From NCBI RefSeq assembly GCF_027497235.1, contig NZ_CP114902.1, positions 3,051,501 through 3,115,500 of the forward strand: a stretch of DNA of 64,000 nt, in the 5' to 3' direction. Shown here in pieces: positions 1-9,147 of the stretch. The position numbers were made by a program, and so were the translations under genes. Every line of letters starts with the position of its first letter. Position 1 is the first letter of the stretch. The DNA comes from Micromonospora sp. WMMD1128. Its GTDB lineage: Bacteria; Actinomycetota; Actinomycetes; Mycobacteriales; Micromonosporaceae. A model generated the notes under the pieces. The model was not told where the DNA came from and did not search any database. It saw nothing but the letters and a program-made list of their open reading frames with translations.

Positions 1-2
1 GC

Positions 3-1043
3 CGGGGCGTCGACCCGTGGGTGACGCTCTACCACTGGGACCTGCCGCAGGAGCTGGAGGACGCGGGCGGCTGGCCGAACCGGGACACCGCCTACCGCTT
101 CGCCGACTACGCGGAGCTGGTCTTCGCCGCGCTCGGCGACCGGGTCCGCACCTGGACCACGCTCAACGAGCCGTGGTGCTCGGCGATGCTCGGGTACGCC
201 TACGGCGACCACGCCCCGGGCCGGCGGAACCTGGGTGACGGCATCGCCGCCGCGCACCACCTGCTGCTCGGGCACGGCCTGGCCACCCAGCGGCTGCGCG
301 CGGCGGCGCCGGGTCCGGTCGAGCTGGGTCTGACGCTCAACCTGACCACCGCCGACCCGGCCACCGACAGCGCGGCGGACCGGGACGCGGCCCGGGCGGC
401 GGACGGGCTGGGCAACCGGCTCTATCTCGATCCGGTGCTGCGCGGCACGTACCCGCAGGACGTGGTCGCGGACCTGGCCGCCGAGGGGGTACGGATCCCG
501 GTCGAGGACGGTGACCTGGCGGTGATCGCCACCCCGATCGACGTTCTCGGGGTGAACTACTACTTCGGGCAGCTGCACTCCGGGGTGGACGAGCAGGGCC
601 GTGAGCGCGACGACGACGGCAGGCCGGTGCGTCGGGTGGTCCGCCGGGATCTGCCGCGCACCGCGATGGACTGGGAGATCGTGCCGGAGTCCTTCACCGA
701 CCTGCTGGTGCGGCTGCACCGCGACTACCCGGGCGTGCCCATGGTGATCACCGAGAACGGGGCGGCGTTCGACGACCGGGCGGACGCCGACGGGTTCGTG
801 GCCGACGACGACCGGGTGGCGTACCTGACCGAGCACCTGCGGGCGGTGGCGCGGGCCCGGGCGGCCGGCGCGGACGTGCGCGGCTACTTCGCCTGGTCGC
901 TGCTGGACAACTTCGAGTGGGCGTACGGCTACGACAAGCGGTTCGGCATCATCCGGGTCGACTACGACTCGCAGCGCCGCACCCCGAAGCGCAGCGCGTT
1001 GTGGTACCGCGACACGGTCCGGCGGGTGCGCGGGCAGCGCTGA
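3..1043 (+). CDS. GH1 family beta-glucosidase, 5' end missing
   Basis: This is the C-terminal part of a glycoside hydrolase family 1 enzyme, which hydrolyses beta-glucosides and related short oligosaccharides, probably in the cytoplasm. The reading frame is open to the window edge, so about the first 100 residues of the usual 440-480 lie outside. The motif DPWVTLYHWDLPQ is at the very start. The acid/base glutamate is in TLNEPW, the nucleophile glutamate in VITENG, and the C-terminal part has the typical WSLLDNFEWAYGY. It lies just upstream of a secreted GH30 gene on the same strand, so it may finish the breakdown of imported products. The family call is firm; substrate preference cannot be read. 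Confidence 0.95.
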   Translation, partial: RGVDPWVTLYHWDLPQELEDAGGWPNRDTAYRFADYAELVFAALGDRVRTWTTLNEPWCSAMLGYAYGDHAPGRRNLGDGIAAAHHLLLGHGLATQRLRAAAPGPVELGLTLNLTTADPATDSAADRDAARAADGLGNRLYLDPVLRGTYPQDVVADLAAEGVRIPVEDGDLAVIATPIDVLGVNYYFGQLHSGVDEQGRERDDDGRPVRRVVRRDLPRTAMDWEIVPESFTDLLVRLHRDYPGVPMVITENGAAFDDRADADGFVADDDRVAYLTEHLRAVARARAAGADVRGYFAWSLLDNFEWAYGYDKRFGIIRVDYDSQRRTPKRSALWYRDTVRRVRGQR

Positions 1044-1080
1044 CCCGACCTGTCCGGGGTGGCCGCGCGGGAGCTTCCCG

Positions 1081-1115
1081 GGTGGCCGCCCCGGCGCGCC
1101 CCGGACCACTTTTTT
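1081..1115 (+). terminator. Possible weak terminator after the GH1 gene
   Basis: A GC-rich stretch that can pair GTGG (1082-1085) with CCAC (1106-1109) is followed directly by six T residues (1110-1115). The stem is imperfect, so this is only a candidate. It would separate GH1 transcription from the GH30 gene. Confidence 0.3.
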
Positions 1116-1118
1116 CAT

Positions 1119-1133
1119 GCCTTGACATAAGGC
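1119..1133 (+). promoter_or_regulatory. Candidate promoter/operator of the GH30 gene
   Basis: The inverted repeat GCCTT-GACAT-AAGGC overlaps a TTGACA hexamer (1122-1127) that matches a sigma-70 type -35 box. It lies about 53 bases before the GH30 start. No convincing -10 box is seen at 17-18 bases spacing. Promoter and regulatory function are inferred. Confidence 0.3.
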
Positions 1134-1185
1134 GGGATGAGCGGTTTTCTCATTTGCGGATGTCGATTCACTGGAAGGAGCATCC

Positions 1186-3069
1186 GTGTCCCCCACCACC
1201 GTTCCCCGCCTCGCCGGCCGCGTCGCCCTGACGCTCTGCCTCACCGCCGGCGCCCTCGTCCCCACCACCGCGGCCCACGCCGCCGGCGAGACCGTCAACA
1301 TCTGGCTCACCACCACCTCCGACGCCGGCGGCCGGACCGTCACCCGGGGGCTGCAACAGCAGAGCCCGACGAGCTTCGCCCCCACCAGCGCCGGCGCCAC
1401 CCACACCATCACCGTCGACGAGAACACCCGGTACCAGCCGTTCGAGGGCGCCGGCGCGTCCATCACCGACACCACCGCCCACCTGCTGCGCGGCGGCGCG
1501 GTCAGCGCCACCACCCGGGACGCGGTGATGCGCAAGCTGTTCAGCCCCACCGACGGCATCGGGCTGTCGTTCGTGCGCAACCCGATCGGCGCGTCCGACC
1601 TGTCCCGCCCCGGCAACGTCTCCCTCGACGACACCTGCTGCGACCTCAACGACTTCGGGGCGAACGGCTACGACACGAACGTCGAGCTGCTCACCGCGCA
1701 GGCCCGGCAGCTCAACCCGGCGCTGCGGGTGATGGTGGTGCCGTGGAGCGCCCCCGGCTGGATGAAGGACAACGGCCGGATGGACCAGATGGGCTGGCTG
1801 AAGTGGGAGCACTACGCCACCTACGCCCAATACCTGGTCAAGACCATCCAGGCGTACGCGGCGCGCGGCGTGAAGGTCGACTACCTGTCGGTGCAGAACG
1901 AGCCGAACTGCTGCCAGTCCGGCAACCCCACCGCGATGGACTACCCGGGCATGAGCTGGAACGCCTCCGGCCTGGTCGAACTGACCAAGAACTTCGTCTA
2001 CCCGGCGTTCCGGGCCGCCGGCCTCACCACCAAGGTGCTCGTGCACGACTGGAACTACGGCGACTACGCCACCATGGGCGCCGGGTTGCTCGGCGACTCC
2101 GGCGTGCGTGACGACCCGCTCTTCGGCGGCATCGCCTGGCACGGCTACTTCGGCGACCCGGCGGTCGGCAGCCAGGTCCGCGGGCAGTATCCGGCGGTGC
2201 CGCAGTTCAGCACCGAGCACTCCGGCGGCACCTGGATCACCAACCAGCACAACGAGGACATGGCCGACATCGTCACCTACGCCCGGAACTGGAGCCGCAG
2301 CGTGGTGAAGTGGAGCCTCGCGGTCAACCAGAACATGGGCCCGCACAACGGCGGCTGCGGCACCTGCACCGGCCTGATCACCGTGCAGGAGGGCGGCGCC
2401 CGGGCCGGCCAGGTCGACTACACCATCGAGTACTACACCACCGGGCACCTGACCAAGTTCGTCCGGCCCGGCGCGACCCGGATCGACTCCACCGCCAACG
2501 GCGCCGTGCCGAACGTCGCCTACCGCAACCCGGACGGCTCCAAGGCGCTGCTCGCGCACAACGGCGGCACCTCGGCGCAGTCGGTGCGGGTGGTGTGGGG
2601 CGGGCAGTCCTTCACCTACACGCTGCCGGCCCGCACCACCGCCACGTTCACCTGGTCCGGCACCCCGTCCGGCGGCGGCCCGACGCCGACCGGCCCGGTC
2701 ACCGGCATCGGCGGCAAGTGCCTGGACGTCACCGACAACGCCAGCGCCGACGGCACGCCGGCGCAGATCTGGAGCTGCACCGGCGGGACCAACCAGCAGT
2801 GGACCCGGGCCGCCGACGGCACGCTCCGGGCGCTCGGCAAGTGCCTGGACGTGGCCGGTGGCGGCACCGCCGACGGCACGAAGGTGCAGCTCTGGACCTG
2901 CAACGGCACCGCCGCCCAGCAGTGGACCTGGACCGCCGGGCGGGACCTGGTCAACCCGCAGGCGAACAAGTGCCTCGACGTCACCGGCAACACCTCCGCC
3001 GACGGGACGAAGACGCAGGTGTGGAGTTGCACCGGCGGCGCCAACCAGAAGTGGACGCTGCCGTCCTGA
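1186..3069 (+). CDS. Secreted GH30 glycosidase with C-terminal ricin-type lectin domain
   Basis: This is a 627-residue secreted hydrolase of glycoside hydrolase family 30 (glucosylceramidase / beta-1,6-glucanase / xylanase clan). A signal peptide of about 33 residues ends near AAHA|AGE. The catalytic domain follows. The acid/base glutamate is in VQNEPN and the likely nucleophile glutamate in FSTEHSG. A short Gly/Pro/Thr linker leads to a carbohydrate-binding module 13 (ricin B-type) with three QxW repeats (QQW, QQW, QKW) over about the last 130 residues. The GTG start is preceded by GGAAGGAG at a good distance. A hairpin terminator follows immediately. The exact glycan target is not determined. 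Confidence 0.92.
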   Translation: MSPTTVPRLAGRVALTLCLTAGALVPTTAAHAAGETVNIWLTTTSDAGGRTVTRGLQQQSPTSFAPTSAGATHTITVDENTRYQPFEGAGASITDTTAHLLRGGAVSATTRDAVMRKLFSPTDGIGLSFVRNPIGASDLSRPGNVSLDDTCCDLNDFGANGYDTNVELLTAQARQLNPALRVMVVPWSAPGWMKDNGRMDQMGWLKWEHYATYAQYLVKTIQAYAARGVKVDYLSVQNEPNCCQSGNPTAMDYPGMSWNASGLVELTKNFVYPAFRAAGLTTKVLVHDWNYGDYATMGAGLLGDSGVRDDPLFGGIAWHGYFGDPAVGSQVRGQYPAVPQFSTEHSGGTWITNQHNEDMADIVTYARNWSRSVVKWSLAVNQNMGPHNGGCGTCTGLITVQEGGARAGQVDYTIEYYTTGHLTKFVRPGATRIDSTANGAVPNVAYRNPDGSKALLAHNGGTSAQSVRVVWGGQSFTYTLPARTTATFTWSGTPSGGGPTPTGPVTGIGGKCLDVTDNASADGTPAQIWSCTGGTNQQWTRAADGTLRALGKCLDVAGGGTADGTKVQLWTCNGTAAQQWTWTAGRDLVNPQANKCLDVTGNTSADGTKTQVWSCTGGANQKWTLPS

Positions 3070-3076
3070 CCAGCGT

Positions 3077-3106
3077 GGCCGGGTCGGCGGAAACGCCGGC
3101 CCGGCC
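3077..3106. terminator. Bidirectional hairpin terminator between convergent GH30 and ROK genes
   Basis: The arms GGCCGGGTCGGCG (3077-3089) and CGCCGGCCCGGCC (3094-3106) form a 13-bp stem with one G-U type wobble, closed by a GAAA tetraloop. It sits in the 39-base gap between two convergent genes, so it can serve both. There is no long U-tract, as is common in actinomycetes. Confidence 0.8.
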
Positions 3107-3108
3107 CG

Positions 3109-4353
3109 TCAGCGTCCGCGCGGCCGTCGCGCCGGTGGTGCCGGGCGGAACGCCGGTTCGCGGGGCACGCCGCCGTCGCGCAGCAGCCGGGTCATCGGCA
3201 GGGTGGCCGCGCCCATCGCGACCGCGTCCGGTCCGAGCCGGCACAGCTCGATCGAGGTCTGCGCGTACGGCTGGCGCAGCGCGTGCCGCGCGGTGGCCGC
3301 GCGGATCGCCGGCAGGTGGCGCTCGCCGAGCGCCAGCCCGGCCCAGCCGCCGAGCACCACCCGCTCGGGGTTGAACAGGTTCACCAGGTTCGCGACGCCG
3401 GCGCCCAGGTAGCCGACCGTCTCGTCGATCACCTTCGCGGCGGTGCGGCCGGTGGCGCGCAGCAGCTCGCCGAACGCGGTCTCCTCGTCCCCGCCGGCCG
3501 CCGGTCGACCCCGGTTGGCCTGCCGGAACCGGTCGAGCACCCCCTCCGCCCCGACGTACGCCTCGAGGCAGCCGTGGTTGCCGCAGCGACAGCGCCGCCC
3601 CCCGTACACGATGGTGGTGTGACCCCACTCGCCGGCGCTGCTGTGCGCGCCGCGGTAGCCGACGCCGTCGGCGACCACGGAGGCGCCCACGCCGGAGCCG
3701 ACCAGGGCGACCACCGCGTGCCGGACGCCCCGACCGGCGCCGAACCACATCTCGGCCTGGCCGAGCGTCTTGGCGCCGTTGTCGACGTGCACCGGGACGT
3801 CGGTGCCGGCGCGCAGCATCGCGCCGAGCGGGACGCCGTCCCAGCCGAGGGTCTGGGCGTGCACGACGGCGTCGGCGGTGCGCTCGACCGTGCCGGCGAC
3901 GGCGACGCCGAAGCCGAGCACCGCGGCCGGGTCGACGCCGGACTGCTCGGTCACCGCGGCGAGGCCGTGCCGCAGGTGGTCGGCGACCCGCGCCGGGTCG
4001 GGCTCGGCGGCGGCGATCGGGTATTCCGCCTTTGCCAACGCGGTCATGTTCAGGTCGAACAGCTCGACCTGCACCCGGGTCTCGCCCACGTCGGCGCCGA
4101 CCAGGTAGCCGTAGCCGGGGGCGACGCGCAGCAGCACCCGGGGGCGCCCGCCGTCGGACTCGACCGAGCCGGCCTCCTCGACCAGCCCTTCGGCGATCAT
4201 CTCGCCGACCAGGTTGCTCACGCTGGCCAGGCTCAGCGCGGTCGACTGCCCCAGCTCGTGCCGGCTGAGCGGGCCGTCCAGCCAGATCCGGGTGAGCAGG
4301 ACCGACCGGTTGGCCCGGCGCATGTCGCGCACCGTGGTGCGTCTGGCGTCCAC
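3109..4353 (-). CDS. ROK-family transcriptional repressor
   Basis: This is a sugar-responsive regulator with an N-terminal winged helix (ARRTTVRDMRRANRS, then the SVSNLVGEM recognition region) and a C-terminal ROK sugar-kinase-like domain. The ROK zinc-binding cysteines are in CRCGNHGCLEAY. The kinase-like GVGAS and EWGH motifs are present. I place the start at GTG 4353, giving 414 residues, because the usual family N-terminus begins there and GGGGGAAGGA lies about 11 bases upstream. The frame stays open to 4473, but a longer start would run over a likely operator palindrome. It is divergent from the chitinase and convergent with the GH30 gene, so control of these glycosidase genes is a reasonable inference. 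Confidence 0.9.
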   Translation of the reverse strand: MDARRTTVRDMRRANRSVLLTRIWLDGPLSRHELGQSTALSLASVSNLVGEMIAEGLVEEAGSVESDGGRPRVLLRVAPGYGYLVGADVGETRVQVELFDLNMTALAKAEYPIAAAEPDPARVADHLRHGLAAVTEQSGVDPAAVLGFGVAVAGTVERTADAVVHAQTLGWDGVPLGAMLRAGTDVPVHVDNGAKTLGQAEMWFGAGRGVRHAVVALVGSGVGASVVADGVGYRGAHSSAGEWGHTTIVYGGRRCRCGNHGCLEAYVGAEGVLDRFRQANRGRPAAGGDEETAFGELLRATGRTAAKVIDETVGYLGAGVANLVNLFNPERVVLGGWAGLALGERHLPAIRAATARHALRQPYAQTSIELCRLGPDAVAMGAATLPMTRLLRDGGVPREPAFRPAPPARRPRGR

Positions 4354-4441
4354 GTCCGCCGCCGTCCTTCCCCCGGCCGCCCGCCGGCGACCTGCTTTCA
4401 CGTCGTGAACCAAGTGGTGACAGACTACTGCGCATTTACAT

Positions 4442-4454
4442 TTAACAAAGTTAA
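4442..4454. promoter_or_regulatory. Perfect palindrome, candidate ROK operator
   Basis: TTAAC-AAA-GTTAA is a perfect 5+3+5 inverted repeat, and it stands out as AT-rich in very GC-rich DNA. It lies 36 bases before the chitinase start and about 90 bases before the ROK start, between the divergent genes. This is the expected place for a site that lets the ROK protein control both genes. Binding is inferred. Confidence 0.55.
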
Positions 4455-4490
4455 CTGATAGCCTGCGGCGCATCGACGAGGAGGTATGTC

Positions 4491-5834
4491 ATGCGACTCG
4501 GACGTCTGATCACCGCTGTGCTCGGCGGCGGCGCGCTGCTCGCCGCCACCGTCGCCCTGCCGGCCGCCAGCGGCGGGGCGACCGCGCGCGGCGCGCTCGT
4601 GGCGTGCGACGCGCCAGCCTGGGCCGAGGGCGTCACCTGGACCGCCGGCAGCCGGGCCAGCTACGCCGGCCGGCTCTACCAGGCGTTGGTGACGCACACC
4701 CCGCCGGTCGGCGCGGGCTGGAACCCGGCCGCCGTACCGGCGCTCTGGACCGACCTCGGCGCCTGCACCGGCGGCGGCACGCCGTCACCCAGCCCCACCA
4801 CCCGGCCGCCGTCACCCACCCCCACCGCGTCCCCCTCCCCCACCCGGACGCCCACGCCGACCCCGACCGCCACCGGCGGTGGCACCTGCGCGCTGAAGTC
4901 CCGGCCCGGCGGGAAGGTGCTCCAGGGCTACTGGGAGAACTGGGACGGCGCGGCCAACGGCGTGCACCCCGGGCTCGGTTGGATCCCGATCACCGACGCC
5001 CGGATCACCGGGCACGGCTACAACGTCGTCACCGCCGCGTTCCCGGTCATCCGCGCCGACGGCACCGTGCTGTGGGAGGACGGCATGGACGCCGGCGTCA
5101 AGGTGCCCACCCCGGCGCAGGTGTGCCAGGCCAAGGCCGCCGGGCTGACCGTGCTGCTGTCCATCGGCGGCGCCGCCGCCGGCATCGACCTCAGCTCCGC
5201 CACGGTCGCCGACCGGTTCGTCGCCACCGTCGTGCCGATCCTCAAGCGGCACAACTTCGACGGCATCGACATCGACATCGAGACCGGGCTCACCGGCAGC
5301 GGGAACATCAACCAGCTCTCGCCGTCGCAGGCCAACCTGATCCGGATCATCGACGGGGTGCTGGCCCAGATGCCGGCCGGTTTCGGGCTCACCATGGCGC
5401 CGGAGACCGCGTACGTCACCGGCGGCAGCGTCACCTACGGCTCGATCTGGGGCGCCTACCTGCCGATCGTCAAGAAGTACGCCGACAACGGCCGGCTCTG
5501 GTGGCTGAACATGCAGTACTACAACGGCTCGATGTACGGCTGCGCCGGCGCCTCGTACCCGGCCGGCACGGTGCAGGGCTTCACGGTGCAGACGCAGTGC
5601 CTGAACAACGGGCTCAGCGTCCAGGGCACCACGATCCGCGTCCCCTACGACAAGCAGGTCCCCGGCCTGCCGGCACAGCCCGGCGCGGGCGGCGGATACC
5701 TGAACCCGTCGTCGGTGGGCCAGGCGTACCGCTCCGTCCCCGGCCTCAAGGGGCTGATGACCTGGTCGATCAACTGGGACGGGTCGAAGGGTTGGACGTT
5801 CGGCGACAACGTCCGCGCGCTCCAGGGCCGCTGA
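4491..5834 (+). CDS. Secreted GH18 chitinase with N-terminal chitin-binding domain
   Basis: This 447-residue extracellular chitinase hydrolyses beta-1,4-N-acetylglucosamine chains. A signal peptide of about 35 residues is followed by a CBM5/12 type chitin-binding domain ([12 protein letters not shown] to ALWTDLGAC). A Pro/Ser/Thr-rich linker (about residues 102-130) and a GH18 catalytic barrel come next. The catalytic DxxDxDxE signature is visible as [11 protein letters not shown], and the conserved C-terminal tryptophan is in MTWSINWDG. The start is supported by GAGGAGG at 4478-4484, six bases before ATG. It is divergent from the ROK repressor and ends in a perfect hairpin terminator, so it is probably transcribed alone. 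Confidence 0.95.
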   Translation: MRLGRLITAVLGGGALLAATVALPAASGGATARGALVACDAPAWAEGVTWTAGSRASYAGRLYQALVTHTPPVGAGWNPAAVPALWTDLGACTGGGTPSPSPTTRPPSPTPTASPSPTRTPTPTPTATGGGTCALKSRPGGKVLQGYWENWDGAANGVHPGLGWIPITDARITGHGYNVVTAAFPVIRADGTVLWEDGMDAGVKVPTPAQVCQAKAAGLTVLLSIGGAAAGIDLSSATVADRFVATVVPILKRHNFDGIDIDIETGLTGSGNINQLSPSQANLIRIIDGVLAQMPAGFGLTMAPETAYVTGGSVTYGSIWGAYLPIVKKYADNGRLWWLNMQYYNGSMYGCAGASYPAGTVQGFTVQTQCLNNGLSVQGTTIRVPYDKQVPGLPAQPGAGGGYLNPSSVGQAYRSVPGLKGLMTWSINWDGSKGWTFGDNVRALQGR

Positions 5835-5836
5835 CA

Positions 5837-5871
5837 CCGTGGGGCCCCGCGCACCACGCGGGGCCCCACGG
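5837..5871 (+). terminator. Perfect 15-bp hairpin terminator after the chitinase gene
   Basis: CCGTGGGGCCCCGCG (5837-5851) and its exact complement (5857-5871) flank a five-base loop, CACCA, three bases after the chitinase stop codon. This very stable hairpin should end transcription before sthA. Confidence 0.85.
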
Positions 5872-5908
5872 CTGGCGTCGGGCCGCACATCCTGCGAGGC
5901 TGACTCTC

Positions 5909-7312
5909 GTGTACGACTACGACCTACTGGTGCTGGGATCAGGACCGAGTGGACAGAAGGCGGCCATCGCCGCGGCCAAACTGGGACGACGGGTGGCCAT
6001 CGTCGACCGCCGCGACATGCTCGGCGGGGTGTGCATCAACACCGGCACCGTGCCGTCCAAGACGCTGCGCGAGGCCGTCCTCTACCTGACCGGGCTGAGC
6101 CAGCGTGACCTCTACGGCAGCAGCTACCGGGTCAAGGAGGACATCACGGTCGCCGACCTGGCCGCCCGCACCCAGCACGTGATCACCCGGCAGACCGACG
6201 TCATCCGCAACCAGCTGGCCCGCAACCGGATCGCGATGATCACCGGCACCGGGCGGTTCGCCGACCCGCACGCGGTCTGGGTCGACGCCGGCTCCGGCCG
6301 GGAGACCCGGGTCAGCTTCGACAAGGCGGTCATCGCCGCCGGCACCCGACCCGCCCGCCCGGACAGCGTCGACTTCGACGACCGGACCATCGTCGACTCC
6401 GACGGCGTCATCAACCTCCAGGCCGTGCCCCGCAGCATGGTGGTCGTCGGGGCCGGCGTGATCGGGATGGAGTACGCGTCGATGTTCGCCGCCCTCGGCA
6501 CGAAGGTGACGGTGGTCGAGCGCCGCGACGGGATGCTCGACTTCTGCGACGACGAGATCGTCGAGTCCCTCAAGTACCACCTGCGGGACCTGTCGGTGAC
6601 CTTCCGCTTCGGCGAGGAGGTGGCCGCGGTGGAGAAGCACCGCACCGCCGCGCTCTGCGTGCTGCGCAGCGGCAAGAAGATCGTCGCCGACACGGTGATG
6701 TACTCCGCCGGCCGGCAGGGGCAGACCGACGACCTCGCGCTGGAGGCGGCCGGGCTCACCGCCGACCACCGTGGCCGGATCGAGGTCGACGCCAACTACC
6801 GCACCGCGGTCGACACCATCTACGCCGTCGGCGACGTCATCGGGTTCCCGGCGCTCGCGTCCACCTCGATGGAACAGGGCCGGCTGGCCGCGCAGCACGC
6901 CTGCGGCGAACCGGCCCGCACCATGTCGGAGCTGCAACCGATCGGCATCTACACCATCCCGGAGATCAGCTTCGTCGGGAAGACCGAGGACGAGCTGACC
7001 GAGGCATCCACCCCGTTCGAGGTGGGCATCGCCCGCTACCGGGAACTCGCCCGGGGGCAGATCGTCGGCGACTCGTACGGCATGCTCAAACTGCTCGTCT
7101 CCCCGGACGACGGGCGACTGCTCGGGGTGCACGTGTTCGGCACCGGCGCCACCGAGATCGTCCACATCGGGCAGGCCGTCATGGGTTGCGGCGGCACCGT
7201 CGACTATCTGCTCGACGCGGTGTTCAACTATCCGACGCTCGCCGAGGCGTACAAGGTGGCGGCGCTTGACGCCGCCAACAAGATCCGCAACATCACCCGG
7301 ATCGACGGCTGA
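5909..7312 (+). CDS. sthA: Soluble pyridine nucleotide transhydrogenase
   Basis: This 467-residue FAD flavoprotein moves hydride between NADPH and NAD+ in the cytosol. The N-terminal FAD dinucleotide fold is [10 protein letters not shown], and a second NAD(P) fold is [10 protein letters not shown] near residue 180. A C-terminal dimerisation domain of the pyridine nucleotide-disulfide oxidoreductase family follows. The active-site stretch [13 protein letters not shown] keeps only the first cysteine of the CxxxxC redox pair of lipoamide dehydrogenase. This fits SthA and argues against a disulfide reductase. I choose GTG 5909, with GAGG at 5896-5899. The frame is open far upstream, but that stretch overlaps the chitinase gene. 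Confidence 0.92.
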   Translation: MYDYDLLVLGSGPSGQKAAIAAAKLGRRVAIVDRRDMLGGVCINTGTVPSKTLREAVLYLTGLSQRDLYGSSYRVKEDITVADLAARTQHVITRQTDVIRNQLARNRIAMITGTGRFADPHAVWVDAGSGRETRVSFDKAVIAAGTRPARPDSVDFDDRTIVDSDGVINLQAVPRSMVVVGAGVIGMEYASMFAALGTKVTVVERRDGMLDFCDDEIVESLKYHLRDLSVTFRFGEEVAAVEKHRTAALCVLRSGKKIVADTVMYSAGRQGQTDDLALEAAGLTADHRGRIEVDANYRTAVDTIYAVGDVIGFPALASTSMEQGRLAAQHACGEPARTMSELQPIGIYTIPEISFVGKTEDELTEASTPFEVGIARYRELARGQIVGDSYGMLKLLVSPDDGRLLGVHVFGTGATEIVHIGQAVMGCGGTVDYLLDAVFNYPTLAEAYKVAALDAANKIRNITRIDG

Positions 7313-7324
7313 GCGGGGGCGGGG

Positions 7325-9112
7325 TCAGCGGCCGGTGGCGTAGCCCTGGGCGCCGCGGGGGTTCGCGGCGGCGGACAGGACGCCGGTGCGCGGGTCCCGG
7401 GTGACCGCGCACAGCCGGCCCAGGCTCCACGGGCCGGAACGGCGGACGGTGTGCCCCCGCGCGCCCAGCGCGGCCAGCACGTCCGGGTCGATCCGGTCCT
7501 CCACCACCAGCACGCCCGGCTCGATCTCGCGGGGGTGGAACGAGGCCGGCAGGCTCGTGGTGTGCCACGCCGGGGCGTCGATCGCCTCCTGCAACTCCAC
7601 GCCGCCGGCCAGGTGGCGCAGCAGGAACAACAACTGCCACTGGTCCTGCTGGTCACCGCCGGGCGTGCCGCAGGCCAGCACCGGCTCGCCGTCGCGCAGC
7701 ACGAGCGTCGGGCTCAACGTGGTACGCGGACGCCGGCCCGGCCGCAGCGTCGAGGCGAGCCCCTCCTCCAGCCAGCACATCTGCAACCGGCTGCCCAGGG
7801 GGAAGCCCAGCTCCGGGATGACCGGCGAACTCTGCAACCACCCGCCGCTCGGCGTGGCCGAGATGATGTTGCCCCACCGGTCGACCACGTCGACGTGACA
7901 GGTGTCGCCGCGGGTCACCCCGTCGGCCCGGACCGTGGGCTCGCCCGTGGTGGGATCCGGCGGGCCGGCCCGCCGGGCGGCGTCGGCGTGCAGGTGCGCC
8001 GGCAGTCGCGGCGACGCGCCCGCCGGGCGGCCCGGGCGCAACGCGGTCGAGGCACGGTCACCGATCAGCGCGGCCCGCTCCCGCGCGTATCCGGGCGACA
8101 GCAGCGCCCCGCCCGGCACGTCGGTGTCGCCGTACCACGCCTCCCGGTCGGCGAAGGCGAGCTTGAGCGCCTCGGCCTGGGCGTGCATCCCGTCCACGGT
8201 GGACGGATCGAGCGCGGCGGGATCGTCAAGCGCGTCGAGCGTCGCGAGCGTCTGCAGCAGCACCGGACCCTGGCCCCAGAAACCGGTTTTCGCCACCGTG
8301 TGCCCACGCCAGTCGAGCGTGACCGGCTCCTCCCAGGTGGCCGACCAGCCGGCCAGGTCGTCGCCGGTGACCAGCCCGGCGTGCGGCCGGCCGCTGGAGT
8401 CGCGGAACGGAAGACGGCTGAAGCTGTCGACCGCCTCGGCGACGAAACCCTCCCGCCAGGCGCGCCGGGCCGCCTCGATCTGCGCGGTCCGGTCCGCCCC
8501 CGCCGCCCGGCCGGCGTCGACGAGCCGGCGCAGCGTCTCCGCGTACGCCGGGTTGGTGACCATCTCCCCCGGCGCCGGTGGCCGGCCGTGGCGCAGCCAG
8601 AGATGCGCGGAGGTCGGCCAGTGCTCGGTGAACAGCGCCCGGACCCGGTCGATGGTCTGCCCGGCGGCCCCGACGAGCGGATGGCCGGCGGCGGCGTAGC
8701 CGATCGCCGGTGCCAGCACCTCGTCGAGGGAACGGGTGCCGTGGTCCCGCAGCAACAGCAGCCAGGCGTCCACCGCGCCGGGCACCACCGCGGCCAGCGG
8801 GCCGGAGCCGGGCACCAGGTCCAGACCGAGCGCGCGGAAGTGCGCGACGGTGGCGCCGGCCGGGGCCGGACCCTGGCCGCAGAGCACCCTCGGGGTGGGA
8901 TCGCCGGCGGTGGCCAGCACGGCCGGCACTTCGCCGCCGGGGCCGTTGAGGTGCGGCTCGACCACGTGCAGCACGAACCCGGCGGCGACCGCGGCGTCGA
9001 AGGCGTTCCCGCCGCGCTCCAGCACGCCCATCGCGGACTGGCTGGCCAGCCAGTGCGTCGAGGAGACCATGCCGAACGTACCGCGCAGCGTCGGCCGGGT
9101 GGTGAACGTCAT
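7325..9112 (-). CDS. ggt: Gamma-glutamyltransferase
   Basis: This 595-residue N-terminal-nucleophile hydrolase cleaves or transfers gamma-glutamyl groups from peptides such as glutathione. The autoprocessing and catalytic threonine is in GDTCHVDVVD (about Thr404). The large-subunit motifs (ERGGNAFDAAVA, GGNxxDA type) and the small-subunit Gly-rich TPSGGW are present. There is no clear signal peptide, so a cytoplasmic location is suggested. AGGAG lies just before the ATG at 9112. The gene starts 35 bases after the ATPase gene of a peptide ABC transporter and is probably last in that operon, so imported gamma-glutamyl peptides are likely substrates. Confidence 0.92.
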   Translation of the reverse strand: MTFTTRPTLRGTFGMVSSTHWLASQSAMGVLERGGNAFDAAVAAGFVLHVVEPHLNGPGGEVPAVLATAGDPTPRVLCGQGPAPAGATVAHFRALGLDLVPGSGPLAAVVPGAVDAWLLLLRDHGTRSLDEVLAPAIGYAAAGHPLVGAAGQTIDRVRALFTEHWPTSAHLWLRHGRPPAPGEMVTNPAYAETLRRLVDAGRAAGADRTAQIEAARRAWREGFVAEAVDSFSRLPFRDSSGRPHAGLVTGDDLAGWSATWEEPVTLDWRGHTVAKTGFWGQGPVLLQTLATLDALDDPAALDPSTVDGMHAQAEALKLAFADREAWYGDTDVPGGALLSPGYARERAALIGDRASTALRPGRPAGASPRLPAHLHADAARRAGPPDPTTGEPTVRADGVTRGDTCHVDVVDRWGNIISATPSGGWLQSSPVIPELGFPLGSRLQMCWLEEGLASTLRPGRRPRTTLSPTLVLRDGEPVLACGTPGGDQQDQWQLLFLLRHLAGGVELQEAIDAPAWHTTSLPASFHPREIEPGVLVVEDRIDPDVLAALGARGHTVRRSGPWSLGRLCAVTRDPRTGVLSAAANPRGAQGYATGR

Positions 9113-9147
9113 CGCGGCTCCTGGGGTGGGTCGGCGGCCCGCCGAGC

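Noticed and set aside
4604..5908. Upstream extension of the sthA frame into the chitinase gene
   Set aside because: Low-complexity Arg/His-rich sequence in a shifted frame of the chitinase; sthA begins at the FAD-binding motif.
5909..7312. Dihydrolipoamide dehydrogenase or mycothione reductase
   Set aside because: The second redox cysteine is missing in GGVCINTGT, which fits a soluble transhydrogenase instead.
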